A stretch of 64,000 nt of DNA, from NCBI GenBank assembly GCA_023105745.1, contig JALGQZ010000018.1, positions 21,660,132 through 21,724,131 on the forward strand, in the 5' to 3' direction. The stretch is from Austropuccinia psidii (taxonomy: Eukaryota > Basidiomycota > Pucciniomycetes > Pucciniales > Sphaerophragmiaceae). This document shows positions 48,044 through 57,440 of the stretch, in pieces. A program made the translations under genes and the position numbers. The notes under the pieces are model-generated. The model was not told where the DNA came from and ran no database searches. It worked only from the letters and a program-made list of their open reading frames with translations. The first letter of the stretch is position 1. The number at the start of each line of letters is the position of its first letter.

Positions 48044-49993
48044 TTAGCATGACTTGACTTTATATTTAACTCTTTTATTTCTTTTCCTCATTCTTGGTTT
48101 GGTATTTATTTTGGAAAGGAAGTTATTCAGACAGCTGAGAAGTTCCCCTTTTATTCTTCTTTTGTCCATGGAAATTCTCTTGTTGATGTGTTCCTCCATA
48201 CTTAAAGTGAATTCAAAATTCACTTTAACATTCTTTAGTGTGAAATTTCCCTTTTCCTGGGTTTTCCCCAATTTCTTTTCATTTCTGCATCTTGGAAACT
48301 CTATTGTCTGTAATTTATAATCTTCTTTGTCATTTTGAATAAAATTTGAATTTTCTTTTTCAATTTTATCTTTTTTGTCAAAGAATTTAGTGGGTTTTTT
48401 CAGAATTGATTTTAAGGGTTTGTTTTGAATATTATTCTTCTTTGATAAAGGTTCTGATTGTTCTGTAGGATTTTTAATTGGGTCCTTATCAAGAGAAACT
48501 ACTGAAGGTCGTGATAATCCTTGGGTATCCCTCACAAAGCCATAAATATGGGATAAATCCTCATATTCTAAGCTGCATATGTCTTCTGGTGAATTATTCT
48601 GGCCAGGTATATTTTGGCTGTTATCAAAAGTGGGGCTTTCCAAAGATAAATTTTGAAGTTGAGGGGTATCCAGGTTTTTATTGGAATTTTGATCATTATT
48701 GAAGTATTCCCCAAAAATTAACTGTTCAAGGGTTGGTAATGGTTCTTCAAAGTTTTCAGTTAACATAAAATCATTTTTTACTAATGATGTTTCATTTATA
48801 TCTTTAACATGTTGATTTGTTGGTAATGTGCAGTTTGATTGGATTTCCTGTATCAAGGAATTTATAGATGGTGAGAAGGTTTGAATATAATTTTTATTTT
48901 CAGAGTGTTCTTTCTTTGGACCACTAATAAGCTCTGGAATTAAAATATTTGATGTAGTAATTTCTGGGTCCACATCAAAACTTTGTTGAAGGCCTGTTTG
49001 AAGAACTGCTTGAGGTATGGGATATTCTTCTGAGCTAATTTGCCCCATGTTGAAATATTCATCATGAAGTAGGTCTCCTAGGGTAAATGGTTCTTCTTCA
49101 TCCAATGGAGTGAGAGGGCTTGAAGCTGTATAAGGAGATCCTTCTCTTCTAGTCATCATTTCATGGAAATCTTGTTGGGTAAAGTCCATTATTCCTATAC
49201 TAAACACTTGCATTCCTTCATATAGGTCTTCTGAAGATTGATTTGTATCTTTTAAGGTTGATGAACCTTTGTTGAATGATTCTGGATATTGATTTGATTC
49301 TGCTTCTTCATAACTTGAGGATATTGGATTCAATAATTGAAGCCAATTGAAATAATCACAAAAGTCTTTTCCCAAGACTATATGGCTTGAATTTCCTTCC
49401 ACCATGAATCTTAAGTACAGTGTTTCATTAGTAGGTAAGACAACTTGACCTCTGTTCATGATCTTCTTGTTGAAATTATTATTTTCATTTTTTATTTTCT
49501 TTGATATTTGTCTAATCCCAATTGCTGCTGCCATTTTAAGAGGTATGCAGTTATATTCTAAGGTTTGGTCCAAGAAGGCCATAAAAGGGTATTCTTCCCA
49601 TCCTATTCTGATATATATTACTGATTTTAATCCAGAATTGGGTGACAAATTAGCAAAGGGATTATTTTGAGAATTTTCACTATCAGTGGTTTCTGTATTG
49701 GTGTCCATTTCCAATTCCATAAAGTTTAACTTTTTGATTACTTGGTCTAGGTCCAGAGGCTCTTGAGTTTGAATTGATTCTTTCTCTGATAAATTGGTTT
49801 TTAACTTTTTATTTGTTGGTTCCACTTCAGGTTCAGTAATGCTATTTTCAATTTTAGTTGGATTAATTTCTTCTGTAATGGTTGGTTGAGTTCCCGGGCA
49901 TTGAAAGTCCCATTGAACTTGAGGTTTATGATTATTTTTTATTTTTGAAAGTATTTTTGAAAAATATCTTTTAATTTTAGAGGACCCCTTCAT
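48044..49993 (-). CDS. ORF2 of element D, with a retropepsin-like domain lacking DTG
   Basis: 649 codons, intact. The start ATG overlaps the gag-pro stop as ATGA (49990-49993), a stop-restart arrangement. Residues 1-120 are basic then acidic and polar. Residues 123-215 look like a retropepsin: AFLDQTLEYNCIP (140-152) aligns residue for residue with ALVDTGAELSIIP of the upstream protease, and IVLGKDFCDYFNW (205-217) fits the conserved (I/L)xG(R/K)xF block. The catalytic Asp remains, but the Thr-Gly that follow it are replaced. The rest is acidic and polar, and the C-terminus is very basic (RMRKRNKRVKYKVK). The role is unknown; a structural or regulatory partner of Gag is possible. Confidence 0.75.
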   Translation of the reverse strand: MKGSSKIKRYFSKILSKIKNNHKPQVQWDFQCPGTQPTITEEINPTKIENSITEPEVEPTNKKLKTNLSEKESIQTQEPLDLDQVIKKLNFMELEMDTNTETTDSENSQNNPFANLSPNSGLKSVIYIRIGWEEYPFMAFLDQTLEYNCIPLKMAAAIGIRQISKKIKNENNNFNKKIMNRGQVVLPTNETLYLRFMVEGNSSHIVLGKDFCDYFNWLQLLNPISSSYEEAESNQYPESFNKGSSTLKDTNQSSEDLYEGMQVFSIGIMDFTQQDFHEMMTRREGSPYTASSPLTPLDEEEPFTLGDLLHDEYFNMGQISSEEYPIPQAVLQTGLQQSFDVDPEITTSNILIPELISGPKKEHSENKNYIQTFSPSINSLIQEIQSNCTLPTNQHVKDINETSLVKNDFMLTENFEEPLPTLEQLIFGEYFNNDQNSNKNLDTPQLQNLSLESPTFDNSQNIPGQNNSPEDICSLEYEDLSHIYGFVRDTQGLSRPSVVSLDKDPIKNPTEQSEPLSKKNNIQNKPLKSILKKPTKFFDKKDKIEKENSNFIQNDKEDYKLQTIEFPRCRNEKKLGKTQEKGNFTLKNVKVNFEFTLSMEEHINKRISMDKRRIKGELLSCLNNFLSKINTKPRMRKRNKRVKYKVKSC

Positions 49994-52900
49994 TTGGAAT
50001 CATTACAGTATTCTTCATTAGAGATTGCATCCCTTTTCTTTTTCCAATAAGTACCATTCTTTCCATATTTATTTGAAACACTTCTAACTAGCTGTTTTGG
50101 CTTTAAGCCTTTCTTTTGTACTGGTTCCACTTTAATAGTGGAAGCTTCCATGTTAGAGCTATGAGTGTTTTCAAATTTAGGATGGAGAAGAGGGTCATTA
50201 CTGTCTAGGCTGCTAATTCCCTGTGAAGATACTAATAATGGTTCAATTCTTTGAGGTTCCTCTTCTTTCACATGATATTTTGATTCATTTATTTTCTTGC
50301 TAATATAATTATTTTTTTCTTCAGTATCAAATTTAACTTTCTTGAGGGGTGATTTTGATTTTTGTCCTTCATTTTTCAGTTCTGTTATTCTAGCCATGTT
50401 ACACATTTCCATTCCTCTTGGTGGTCCTGTGTGCCATCCTTTTGATTCAGGTGTACATATTGGTATGCATAATCTTCTTCCATCAGACTCTTTATAACTG
50501 AGAATTTCACCCTGTTGTTGAGAGTGTTCAAGTCTAATACCATTATCAGCAAGGAAAGGTCTTCCAATGACTGTGTGAACAGCACCTCTGGCTACAAAGA
50601 AGTGAATTCTTCTTTCATCACCAGATGGTAAGATAAGGATAGTATTTTCTGATAATCCCACAATTGCTGTGCTGTGACCTCCAATACCTCTAAGCTTCAT
50701 GTTCAGAACCCTCATTGATAGTCTTGCTTTTATGGATTCCACTTCTGGTATTATACTGAGTTCAGCTCCAGTATCTACTAGTGCTTTGACTATATGTCCT
50801 TCTTGCCCAACTGAGACTTCAATCATTCCAAGGGGACAAGAGTAATGCATTTTATCTTGAATGATTATTTCTTGAGTGGTTGCTTGCTCCTGACTATTGA
50901 TTGATTTAAGCGACATCAAGTATCTCCTTTCTTTATCTGAGAGAAATTTTAATTCTTGCATAAACTTGGGTGAGATTGAGATTATTTCTTCTACAGTGAG
51001 GTTAATTTTCTGATCCATGACCTTCTTCATGACTTTCTCAATTATTGATCCTTCTTCTTCAAGTAAAGGATTTTTGTTCACTTCCATATTTGGTAGTTTT
51101 ATTAGAGCTTTCTTATCAACATCCTTCTCTTTAGCTTGTGCAGTAAGCTTAGGTTGGGTTGGTTCTGGTGGTTTGGCAACCTCTTCTGGTTTTGATGATT
51201 TATATTTTGTAGGTATTATTACCTTTTCTTCCTCAACTTCTTCTTCTTCAATGAATCCACCAGGAATACTAGTTTTCTTCTTTATAGTGTCTTTGGGTTG
51301 AATAGTCTCTTTTGAGGGAAGGGGTTGAGCTTTAGATTTCTCTTGATTTTCAATCCTTTGCTTTGTGTTCCTCAAGCCATAAGCATACCCAAGAGGTTCT
51401 TCTAATCCTGTTGAAATGCATGGTGGTTCCCAATCACCCCAATTATCCATTGATATAAAAGCAGCTGATTGTTCCTTTATCTTTTGTTCCTCCTCTCTGT
51501 TCTTTTCCTCTAACTTTCTTTTGAGTTCCTCTTGTTCCTTCTGAAATTCCCTAACTAAATATTTTGGTGGAAATTTTCCATCATTGGGGACCCTTTCCCA
51601 GTTGGGATATAGATAATTGAAACCTTGTCTGATAACCCATTTCTTGTTTTGATCATCTACTAATTCAGTACATCTTCCAACTGAATGACCTTCTTCCATG
51701 CAATAGTAACATTTAACAGTAAACTTTGGTACATTCTGTGCTGGAACATAGGGTACACTTCTGTTTGGTGGTGGAGAAACATTATCTCTTGGTCTGAATC
51801 CTTGATTGTTTGATTGAGGGTTATTAATTATTTTCTTTTGGGGTGTAGCCACATTAGTTAATTCATTTAATTGATCCATGAACTTTTTGACATCTTCATT
51901 TTCAGCAGGTGCTTCATCTTTGACTACTTCCCTTTTTTCTTTTAGGGTTTTTGTAAGTTCTTTCATTTTATTGAGGGCTTCTTGCATTCCTGGAAATATC
52001 TCTTCCTTGAATTGAACCCTTCTTTCCTTATTTTTTGATTCTTTTTGTTCAGATATTCTTGGAGGTGAAAGTCTTTTAGTGACTAATATCCTTGCTTCTA
52101 ATTCCTGTTCAATGTACTTCCTCAATATCTTCATTGGTGGTATTAGATATCCTCCATCTTCTGCTCTAACCATGACATTCTCCTTTATCATTTCTTTACT
52201 GATAGCTCCCTTTATGTGTGCAGAGAGACAGTCAAACAAATCTTCATGAAACATATTTTCTTGAGGAATATATTTATATCTAAGAAGATAAGTAATGATA
52301 GTTTCATACTCACCTATAAACCTTTTATATTGTGAGAGAGTACTAATTCCTCCTGCATCTTGAGTATCATTGAATAAATTGATAATTGAGTCTTTTCTAT
52401 ATCTTCTTTCTGACTCAACTCTTCCCCATTTAGTAATGAGGTCCTTCTTGAGTTGGCTCCAGTTTCCTTCTTCATATCCTGGCATTGCTTCTATGGCATC
52501 ACTGATTTTTGAATCAGTTGTCCAAAATGCCATCTGCATTGCTAAATCTTCTTCTCTAGCTCCTTCAATCTGAGCTATCCTTTCTACTTTGCTGATAAAT
52601 TTTTCTACTTCTTCTCCATTGAAGTTTAGGTTATAATCTTTAACTTTTATTTTAACAACAGGCCTTTCCTGTCTGAGTATTTGATGTTGCAAGGGACTTG
52701 GATTTGTAGGTGTGGAGAAGAATGCTCTCCTTTGATGAGTTTGAGGTCTAGGTTCTGTTGCTGGAGTGGATGTAGCTCTAGGTCCAGGTGTAGGTGATGA
52801 TGGTGACTCTTCTGGTCTTACATGCCTTGGTAGTGTTGGTTCACTAGGGCTTCCTCCAGGTGTATAAGATGTAGAACCTCTTCTTTTTCCCTTCTTCTTA

Positions 52901-53049
52901 CTTTGAGTTAATAGTATATCCTGCATTTGCTTCATCAAGCTCTGAATCTGTACAGTTTGATCTTCTTCTTCACTTTCTTCAGCATACTGCTCTTCCCCAG
53001 TATCCTCAGGTGGTAATGGTAGTAAATTTGAGGTGGATTGTTGATCCAT
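49990..53049 (-). CDS. gag-pro: Gag-protease of element D
   Basis: 1,019 codons from the first ATG, intact. An acidic and Ser/Pro-rich start is followed by the retrotransposon capsid region from about residue 138 (NLNFNGEEVEKFISKVERIA). Next comes a charged linker, then zinc knuckle CYYCMEEGHSVGRC near 446. A Lys/Glu-rich coiled-coil stretch is at 500-560. The retropepsin active site ALVDTGAELSIIP is near 759, with the second conserved block TVIGRPFL. No RT follows. The frame stays open and conserved upstream of this ATG (next entry), so the true protein may begin about 93 residues earlier. The same protein family starts at 63502 in element E. Confidence 0.9.
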   Translation of the reverse strand: MDQQSTSNLLPLPPEDTGEEQYAEESEEEDQTVQIQSLMKQMQDILLTQSKKKGKRRGSTSYTPGGSPSEPTLPRHVRPEESPSSPTPGPRATSTPATEPRPQTHQRRAFFSTPTNPSPLQHQILRQERPVVKIKVKDYNLNFNGEEVEKFISKVERIAQIEGAREEDLAMQMAFWTTDSKISDAIEAMPGYEEGNWSQLKKDLITKWGRVESERRYRKDSIINLFNDTQDAGGISTLSQYKRFIGEYETIITYLLRYKYIPQENMFHEDLFDCLSAHIKGAISKEMIKENVMVRAEDGGYLIPPMKILRKYIEQELEARILVTKRLSPPRISEQKESKNKERRVQFKEEIFPGMQEALNKMKELTKTLKEKREVVKDEAPAENEDVKKFMDQLNELTNVATPQKKIINNPQSNNQGFRPRDNVSPPPNRSVPYVPAQNVPKFTVKCYYCMEEGHSVGRCTELVDDQNKKWVIRQGFNYLYPNWERVPNDGKFPPKYLVREFQKEQEELKRKLEEKNREEEQKIKEQSAAFISMDNWGDWEPPCISTGLEEPLGYAYGLRNTKQRIENQEKSKAQPLPSKETIQPKDTIKKKTSIPGGFIEEEEVEEEKVIIPTKYKSSKPEEVAKPPEPTQPKLTAQAKEKDVDKKALIKLPNMEVNKNPLLEEEGSIIEKVMKKVMDQKINLTVEEIISISPKFMQELKFLSDKERRYLMSLKSINSQEQATTQEIIIQDKMHYSCPLGMIEVSVGQEGHIVKALVDTGAELSIIPEVESIKARLSMRVLNMKLRGIGGHSTAIVGLSENTILILPSGDERRIHFFVARGAVHTVIGRPFLADNGIRLEHSQQQGEILSYKESDGRRLCIPICTPESKGWHTGPPRGMEMCNMARITELKNEGQKSKSPLKKVKFDTEEKNNYISKKINESKYHVKEEEPQRIEPLLVSSQGISSLDSNDPLLHPKFENTHSSNMEASTIKVEPVQKKGLKPKQLVRSVSNKYGKNGTYWKKKRDAISNEEYCNDSK

Positions 53050-53328
53050 TTCTACTTTATAATATTTTCCTTCTAGCTCCTTTGATTTATTTATTCCTTT
53101 TCTTGATTTTTGAATGAGATTGAAGAAGAACTTCCTGATCTTCTCCCTTTCCTTTTCTTCTGTTTTTGGTGTTGGGATAAGATTACTATATTCTACTTGA
53201 GATTCCTGACCAGTTGGTGTTGAGGTTTTAAGTGGATAATAATAATGATATGAGGATGATGATGATGGATTAGATGATGGTGAGTTATTTGATGATGAGT
53301 TTTGGTTGATAGGTTTATTTGTTTCCAG
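53050..53328 (-). CDS. AUG-less N-terminal extension of Gag (element D), probable CUG start
   Basis: The gag frame is open from 53340 down to the ATG at 53049 and contains no ATG. The first in-frame stop upstream is TAA at 53341-53343. A CTG codon at 53326-53328 has A at -3 and G at +4. The encoded protein contains SYHYYYPLK, GQESQVE, TPKTEEK and KFFFNLIQ. These are conserved in element E (SYHYYYPLK, GQESQAD, TPKTRKK and EFFFSLIQ) although the DNA has diverged. Alternative explanation: an upstream exon supplies the ATG. Confidence 0.6.
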
Positions 53329-53407
53329 TTTTGATTTTATTTATTTGGTTAATTTTATTGTTTTAAGATCAAGCTGAATAATTTCTGAATTTTCTTCCTA
53401 TCCGCAT

Positions 53408-53427
53408 GCCACTGTTGGGACACCAGA
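53408..53427 (-). other. Primer binding site of element D
   Basis: Minus strand TCTGGTGTCCCAACAGTGGC directly follows the 5' LTR end (...TTCCCACA). TGG after a 2-base spacer fits a tRNA CCA tail. Identical in element E at 63122-63141. Confidence 0.85.
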
Positions 53428-55732
53428 TGTGGGAACTCCTCTTGTGTGGGATAAATGAGGCAGTACCTGGAAGGGGAAATTACAATAGAACAGTTTTGAA
53501 TTGCTGTTCAAGATTGTAACCCTTGCTCTGCTTGTGTGTCAGAATAATCTGAACTGCCCTTCCTGAAAATGCTGAATTATCTTGACTTGAGTTCACAATC
53601 AATTTATTTTATTTGATGGTGGCTTGTCAGAAAAGTATATTCAACAGACTCTATCAGACTTTGTTTGATCTGGGAACAATGGTTAGTAGACCTTAACACA
53701 AATAAATAAAGATATAAAACTGGGAAAAGACTTTTGATTCCTTTACTGAGAACAGTAACACCTTGAGGGATTTCCAATTCTTGATGATAACACTGTTGAT
53801 AATATGATAACTGATAATAACAAACACTACTATATTTTTTTAAGGGTTTAATAATTTTATGATGATAACCTGGGATAACAGACACTACTATTGTTCAATT
53901 TACTACTGAGCTTGGCCACTGAGTAAAGAACCTTGTCAATGGGATGGATTTATAAAGTAATGTAGACCAACTGTTAACTACTATTATCTATAAAACACCC
54001 AGACAATGCTACTGAGCTTAGCTACTGAGCAGAATTTAGGAATGGGGTAAAAATATCAATGGGATAGTCAATGAGTTTAATTTACAAATCAATGTAGACC
54101 AGCTGTTATCTACTATTAATTATATAAAGAAGACTCAGACAATGCTTCTGAGCTTAGCTACTGAGCAATAATAGGATGGAGATAGTCAATGAGATGAGTT
54201 TATGAATTAAATTAGACCAACTGTTAACTACTATTAATTATAAATCACTCAGACAGTGCTACTGAGCTTAGCTACTGAGCAAAATTTAGGAATGGGGATG
54301 GGATAACTATACTGCTGAGCTTAGCTACTGAGTATTCCTAAAAAATTAGGATAATGTGGATGGATGGAGGGGATTTCCCTCAGAAAAAATATTAAGAAGT
54401 TACGTTTTTGTGATGAGCCTCTGTCTAGGCCATGAGGAAAAAAGAATTGAGGGGGGGAGGGGACCTCTATTTATAGTTTTTGGGGCCTCCATGGGAGTGT
54501 CAAAAAAAGGGGACTTAGAATTTTTCAGGTCTCCAATCTGGGCTTTTGACATGTGACCTGTATTATGAAATAAGGTTTGGTGGTGTTGGATCATGAGACC
54601 TGTATTTTCAATTGAGTTCTTGAAATTGTGGGGAAATGATGTCATTTGATTATGTAATCAATTGAGTTTCCTGGGATCCTTATCTCCATGATTAGTAATC
54701 CTAATTTAATTCCTGTTGATGATGTCATTTATGATGTCATTGATTATGTAATCAATTGAGTTTCCTGGAATCCTTATCTCCTTGATTAGTAATCCTGGTT
54801 TAATTCCTGTTGATGATGTCATTGATTATGTAATCAATTGAAAGCCCTGGAATTCTTATCTCCCTGACCACTGTACTATAGTTTTTTCTGTATTATCCTG
54901 TCTTTTTCTGTAACTAGGTGTCCTGTAACTGTAACTGTAATACAGTACACCCTTGTGAAACTTCTGTAATCTTGCTCTGAACCTTCTGTAGTACTACTGT
55001 GATATCTCTACTGTCTAATCTTGTCTTCCTAGCCTATTTTCTTTCACATTTCACACCATTTTACCATCTCTCTGTACCCTAAATGTTGAATTTCTTCCTT
55101 CTAACATCACAATGATCACTCAAAGGAGTCATAGAATTGAATACACCTGTACTTTTCTTGTTTCAATGATATACTAAGCCTGAATTAAACACTTTTCCTA
55201 GGTTTAACCCTCTAAATTTAATATTAATTTCCTTCTCAAAATTAATAGAAAGACTAATTTTCATATGAATACCCAATTATACCTTTTTGTTATATAAATG
55301 AACTTTTAATTAATATTTATGACCCCCATTATGCTACAACTCTGCCCTGAAATTTAATTCCATGCATCCTCATTGTAACTAGGACCTTCTGTGCTGTAGT
55401 ATATGTTTGTTGATTTTTACTACCCACACTATTTAAAGAAAATTGATGTAAAATAAATTAAGAAATAAAAATATATAAAAAATAATAATTTTTTAGGTCA
55501 GCAAATCCCTTGAAAGTTAATTCATCTGGGTGGTGAATTGGGGTGTCACATCATAATTGTCAAGTTCATTTATTAACAAAAGGAATTTATTGAGTTTTAA
55601 TGGTGTTAGTCCTTCTTATAATTTATTTTGAAAAAAATAAATACTCTAATATATTGGGAAAGACCTAAGGAAAATTGAAAAATATTCCTGCTTAATTTGT
55701 CCATTAATCCAAACTGGTACAGGTATACCACA
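53428..55732 (-). repeat. 5' LTR of element D
   Basis: 2,305 bp, with three GTAGACC-type units (near 53961, 54096 and 54212) instead of four. Otherwise it is nearly identical to the 3' LTR. Confidence 0.92.
54467..54476 (-). promoter_or_regulatory. TATA box of the element D 5' LTR
   Basis: CTATAAATAG on the minus strand, followed by GAGGTCCCCTCC. The position and sequence are kept in all family-3 LTRs seen here, so it is the likely core promoter of the gag transcript. Confidence 0.6.
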
Positions 55733-55867
55733 ATACTCTTTGGCCTCAGCTATGCATTTGGCAGCAGTATCACAGGCTTTCTTCCACATATTATGGAAGT
55801 CTTTGGCTGTGGGGTGGATGGTCAGAAGATTTTTCTTCAATGATCCACAGGTAAAAGGGGATTCCAC
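55733..55867 (-). pseudogene. pol: Pol fragment of element C (after integrase core)
   Basis: The frame reads [36 protein letters not shown] and then runs into the element D LTR. Its continuation YNKQRWDK is at 40659. It is out of frame with the upstream integrase ORF because one base is missing near 55840 (GATCATTGAAG, where the frame requires one more base). Confidence 0.85.
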
Positions 55868-57342
55868 CCTTTCTCTACCAGTGCAGGTGTTTTTCCTGTG
55901 GTAGAGTGCTGGCTTGTATTATAAGCCAGTTGGACTGCTGGTAAGAGGGTGACCCAATCATGGGTATATCCCTCATGGTCCTTGTATTCCATGCCATAGG
56001 CACAGAACCTCCTGAGGATGTCCTCCATTGTTTGGATCATCCTCTCAGCTAGGCCATCTGTTTGTGGATGGTAAACTGTGGAAAAAGCAAGCTTGGTGCC
56101 AAGCATGTCATATAAATTGGTCCAAAATTCAGATGTGAATTTTGGGTCCCTGTCACTAATTATGATCTTAGGGACTCCACAGGTGGATATGATGTTATTC
56201 CAAAATAACAGAGCAGTGTCCATGGCTGTGTCCTCTTTATGGCATGGTAGACATCTCATGCTCTTGCTGAACCTATCAACTATGATTAAGCAGGCATTGT
56301 AGTTTTCCTTGCCTCCTGGAACAAGTCCTGTGACCCAGTCCATGTTGATGGTTTCCCATGGGTGTTTGGGTTCTTCTATGTGTTGGAGCAACCCATATTT
56401 CTTCCCATTCTTTCTATTTGCCTTTTGGCATCTTTCACAAGTGTTGATGTATTGACTCAACTCTTGCTCCCACTTGGGCCACCAAGCTGTGCTTGCTACC
56501 CTCTCTTTCGTCCTGTCTTCACTCATGTGTCCCATGTAGGGGCAGTCATGGCATTCCTGCAGGATTAAAGAAATGTGGTCTCTGTCTATCACTGTGAGTG
56601 CACTGGTGTGCTTATCTCTGTGATAAACCAGGCCATCTATTAGGAAGAATTTATTGTCCTTATAGGCCCTCAACCAGGGTTCCTCCAGCTGGGTTTCCAG
56701 TTCTGGGTTCCTGTATTTTTGTTGAAGGAGTTGGAGTAGTATGCTACACTGTTTGTGTTTAGCATATGATTTTAGCACTGCATTGAAAAATTCATTGTGC
56801 AGTGCTGAGGAACTTATTCCCAGTATGGGGCTTTCTGTCCCTTCTGAATCAGTGTTTCCACTGTCAAGGGTACCACTCCCTGGTGCCCATTCAGAGAATC
56901 TGAAGTTCTTCTTCCTATTTATTTCCATAAAATGGATAGGAATTTTTGCAGCAACTTCAGGGTCATAAGCTGGATTGCTTTTGACATTGTCCAGTGGCCA
57001 TCTGCTAAGGCCATCTGCATTGGTATGGCTTTTACCTTCTTTGTATATGATGGTCATGTTCCCTCTATACTCCTGGATGGCTATTTGCCATCTCAGCATG
57101 TGTCTATTAGTAGTCTTCATGTTTAGTAAAGACTTTAAGGCTGTGCAGTCTGTGTAGACTTCAAAGACTGCACCCTCCAAATAATAATGGAGTTTTTCTA
57201 GTGCCCAGACTAGACATAGACATTCTGTCTGGGTGGCCCCATACCTGGCTTCTGAATCTTTCAGCTTCCTGGAGATGTAACATATTACACCTTCTCTTGG
57301 TTCACCATCCACAATTTGTCTTTGGTGAAGGGCTGCTCCCAA
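55837..57342 (-). pseudogene. pol: RNase H and integrase part of pol (element C)
   Basis: 501 open codons. Residues 1-118 are the RT-linked RNase H (YTDC with Asp65, HTNADGLSR). The integrase zinc-binding residues are H265, H272, C302 and C305. The catalytic triad is D335 (NMDWVTGL), D397 (ISDRDPKF) and E433 (DGLAERM), a DX35E spacing. The frame ends early at [10 protein letters not shown] by a 1-base deletion. It is separated from RT by a stop and another 1-base deletion near 57395. Part of one Pol polyprotein, now dead. Confidence 0.9.
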
Positions 57343-57440
57343 GCCTTGGCTGCATGCTGCATCTATATATAACTTGAATGGTAGTTCAAACCAGGCAAGA
57401 TGAGCACAGGTGCATTTGTGAGCTCATATTTGATCCTCTC

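Larger units (their letters stand above)
40660..55732 (-). mobile_element. Element D: 15-kb family-3 LTR retrotransposon without visible RT
   Basis: LTRs at 40660-43083 (2,424 bp) and 53428-55732 (2,305 bp), ends TGTGGTATACC...TTCCCACA. It sits inside the pol of element C at a Tyr codon. The target duplication is ATAC (40656-40659 and 55733-55736), or five bases with one mismatch. The interior has the primer site TGGTGTCCCAACAGTGGC, Gag-Pro, a second ORF with a retropepsin-like domain, and about 5 kb of noncoding or antisense sequence before the polypurine tract. No RT or integrase motif is seen on either strand. Confidence 0.92.
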
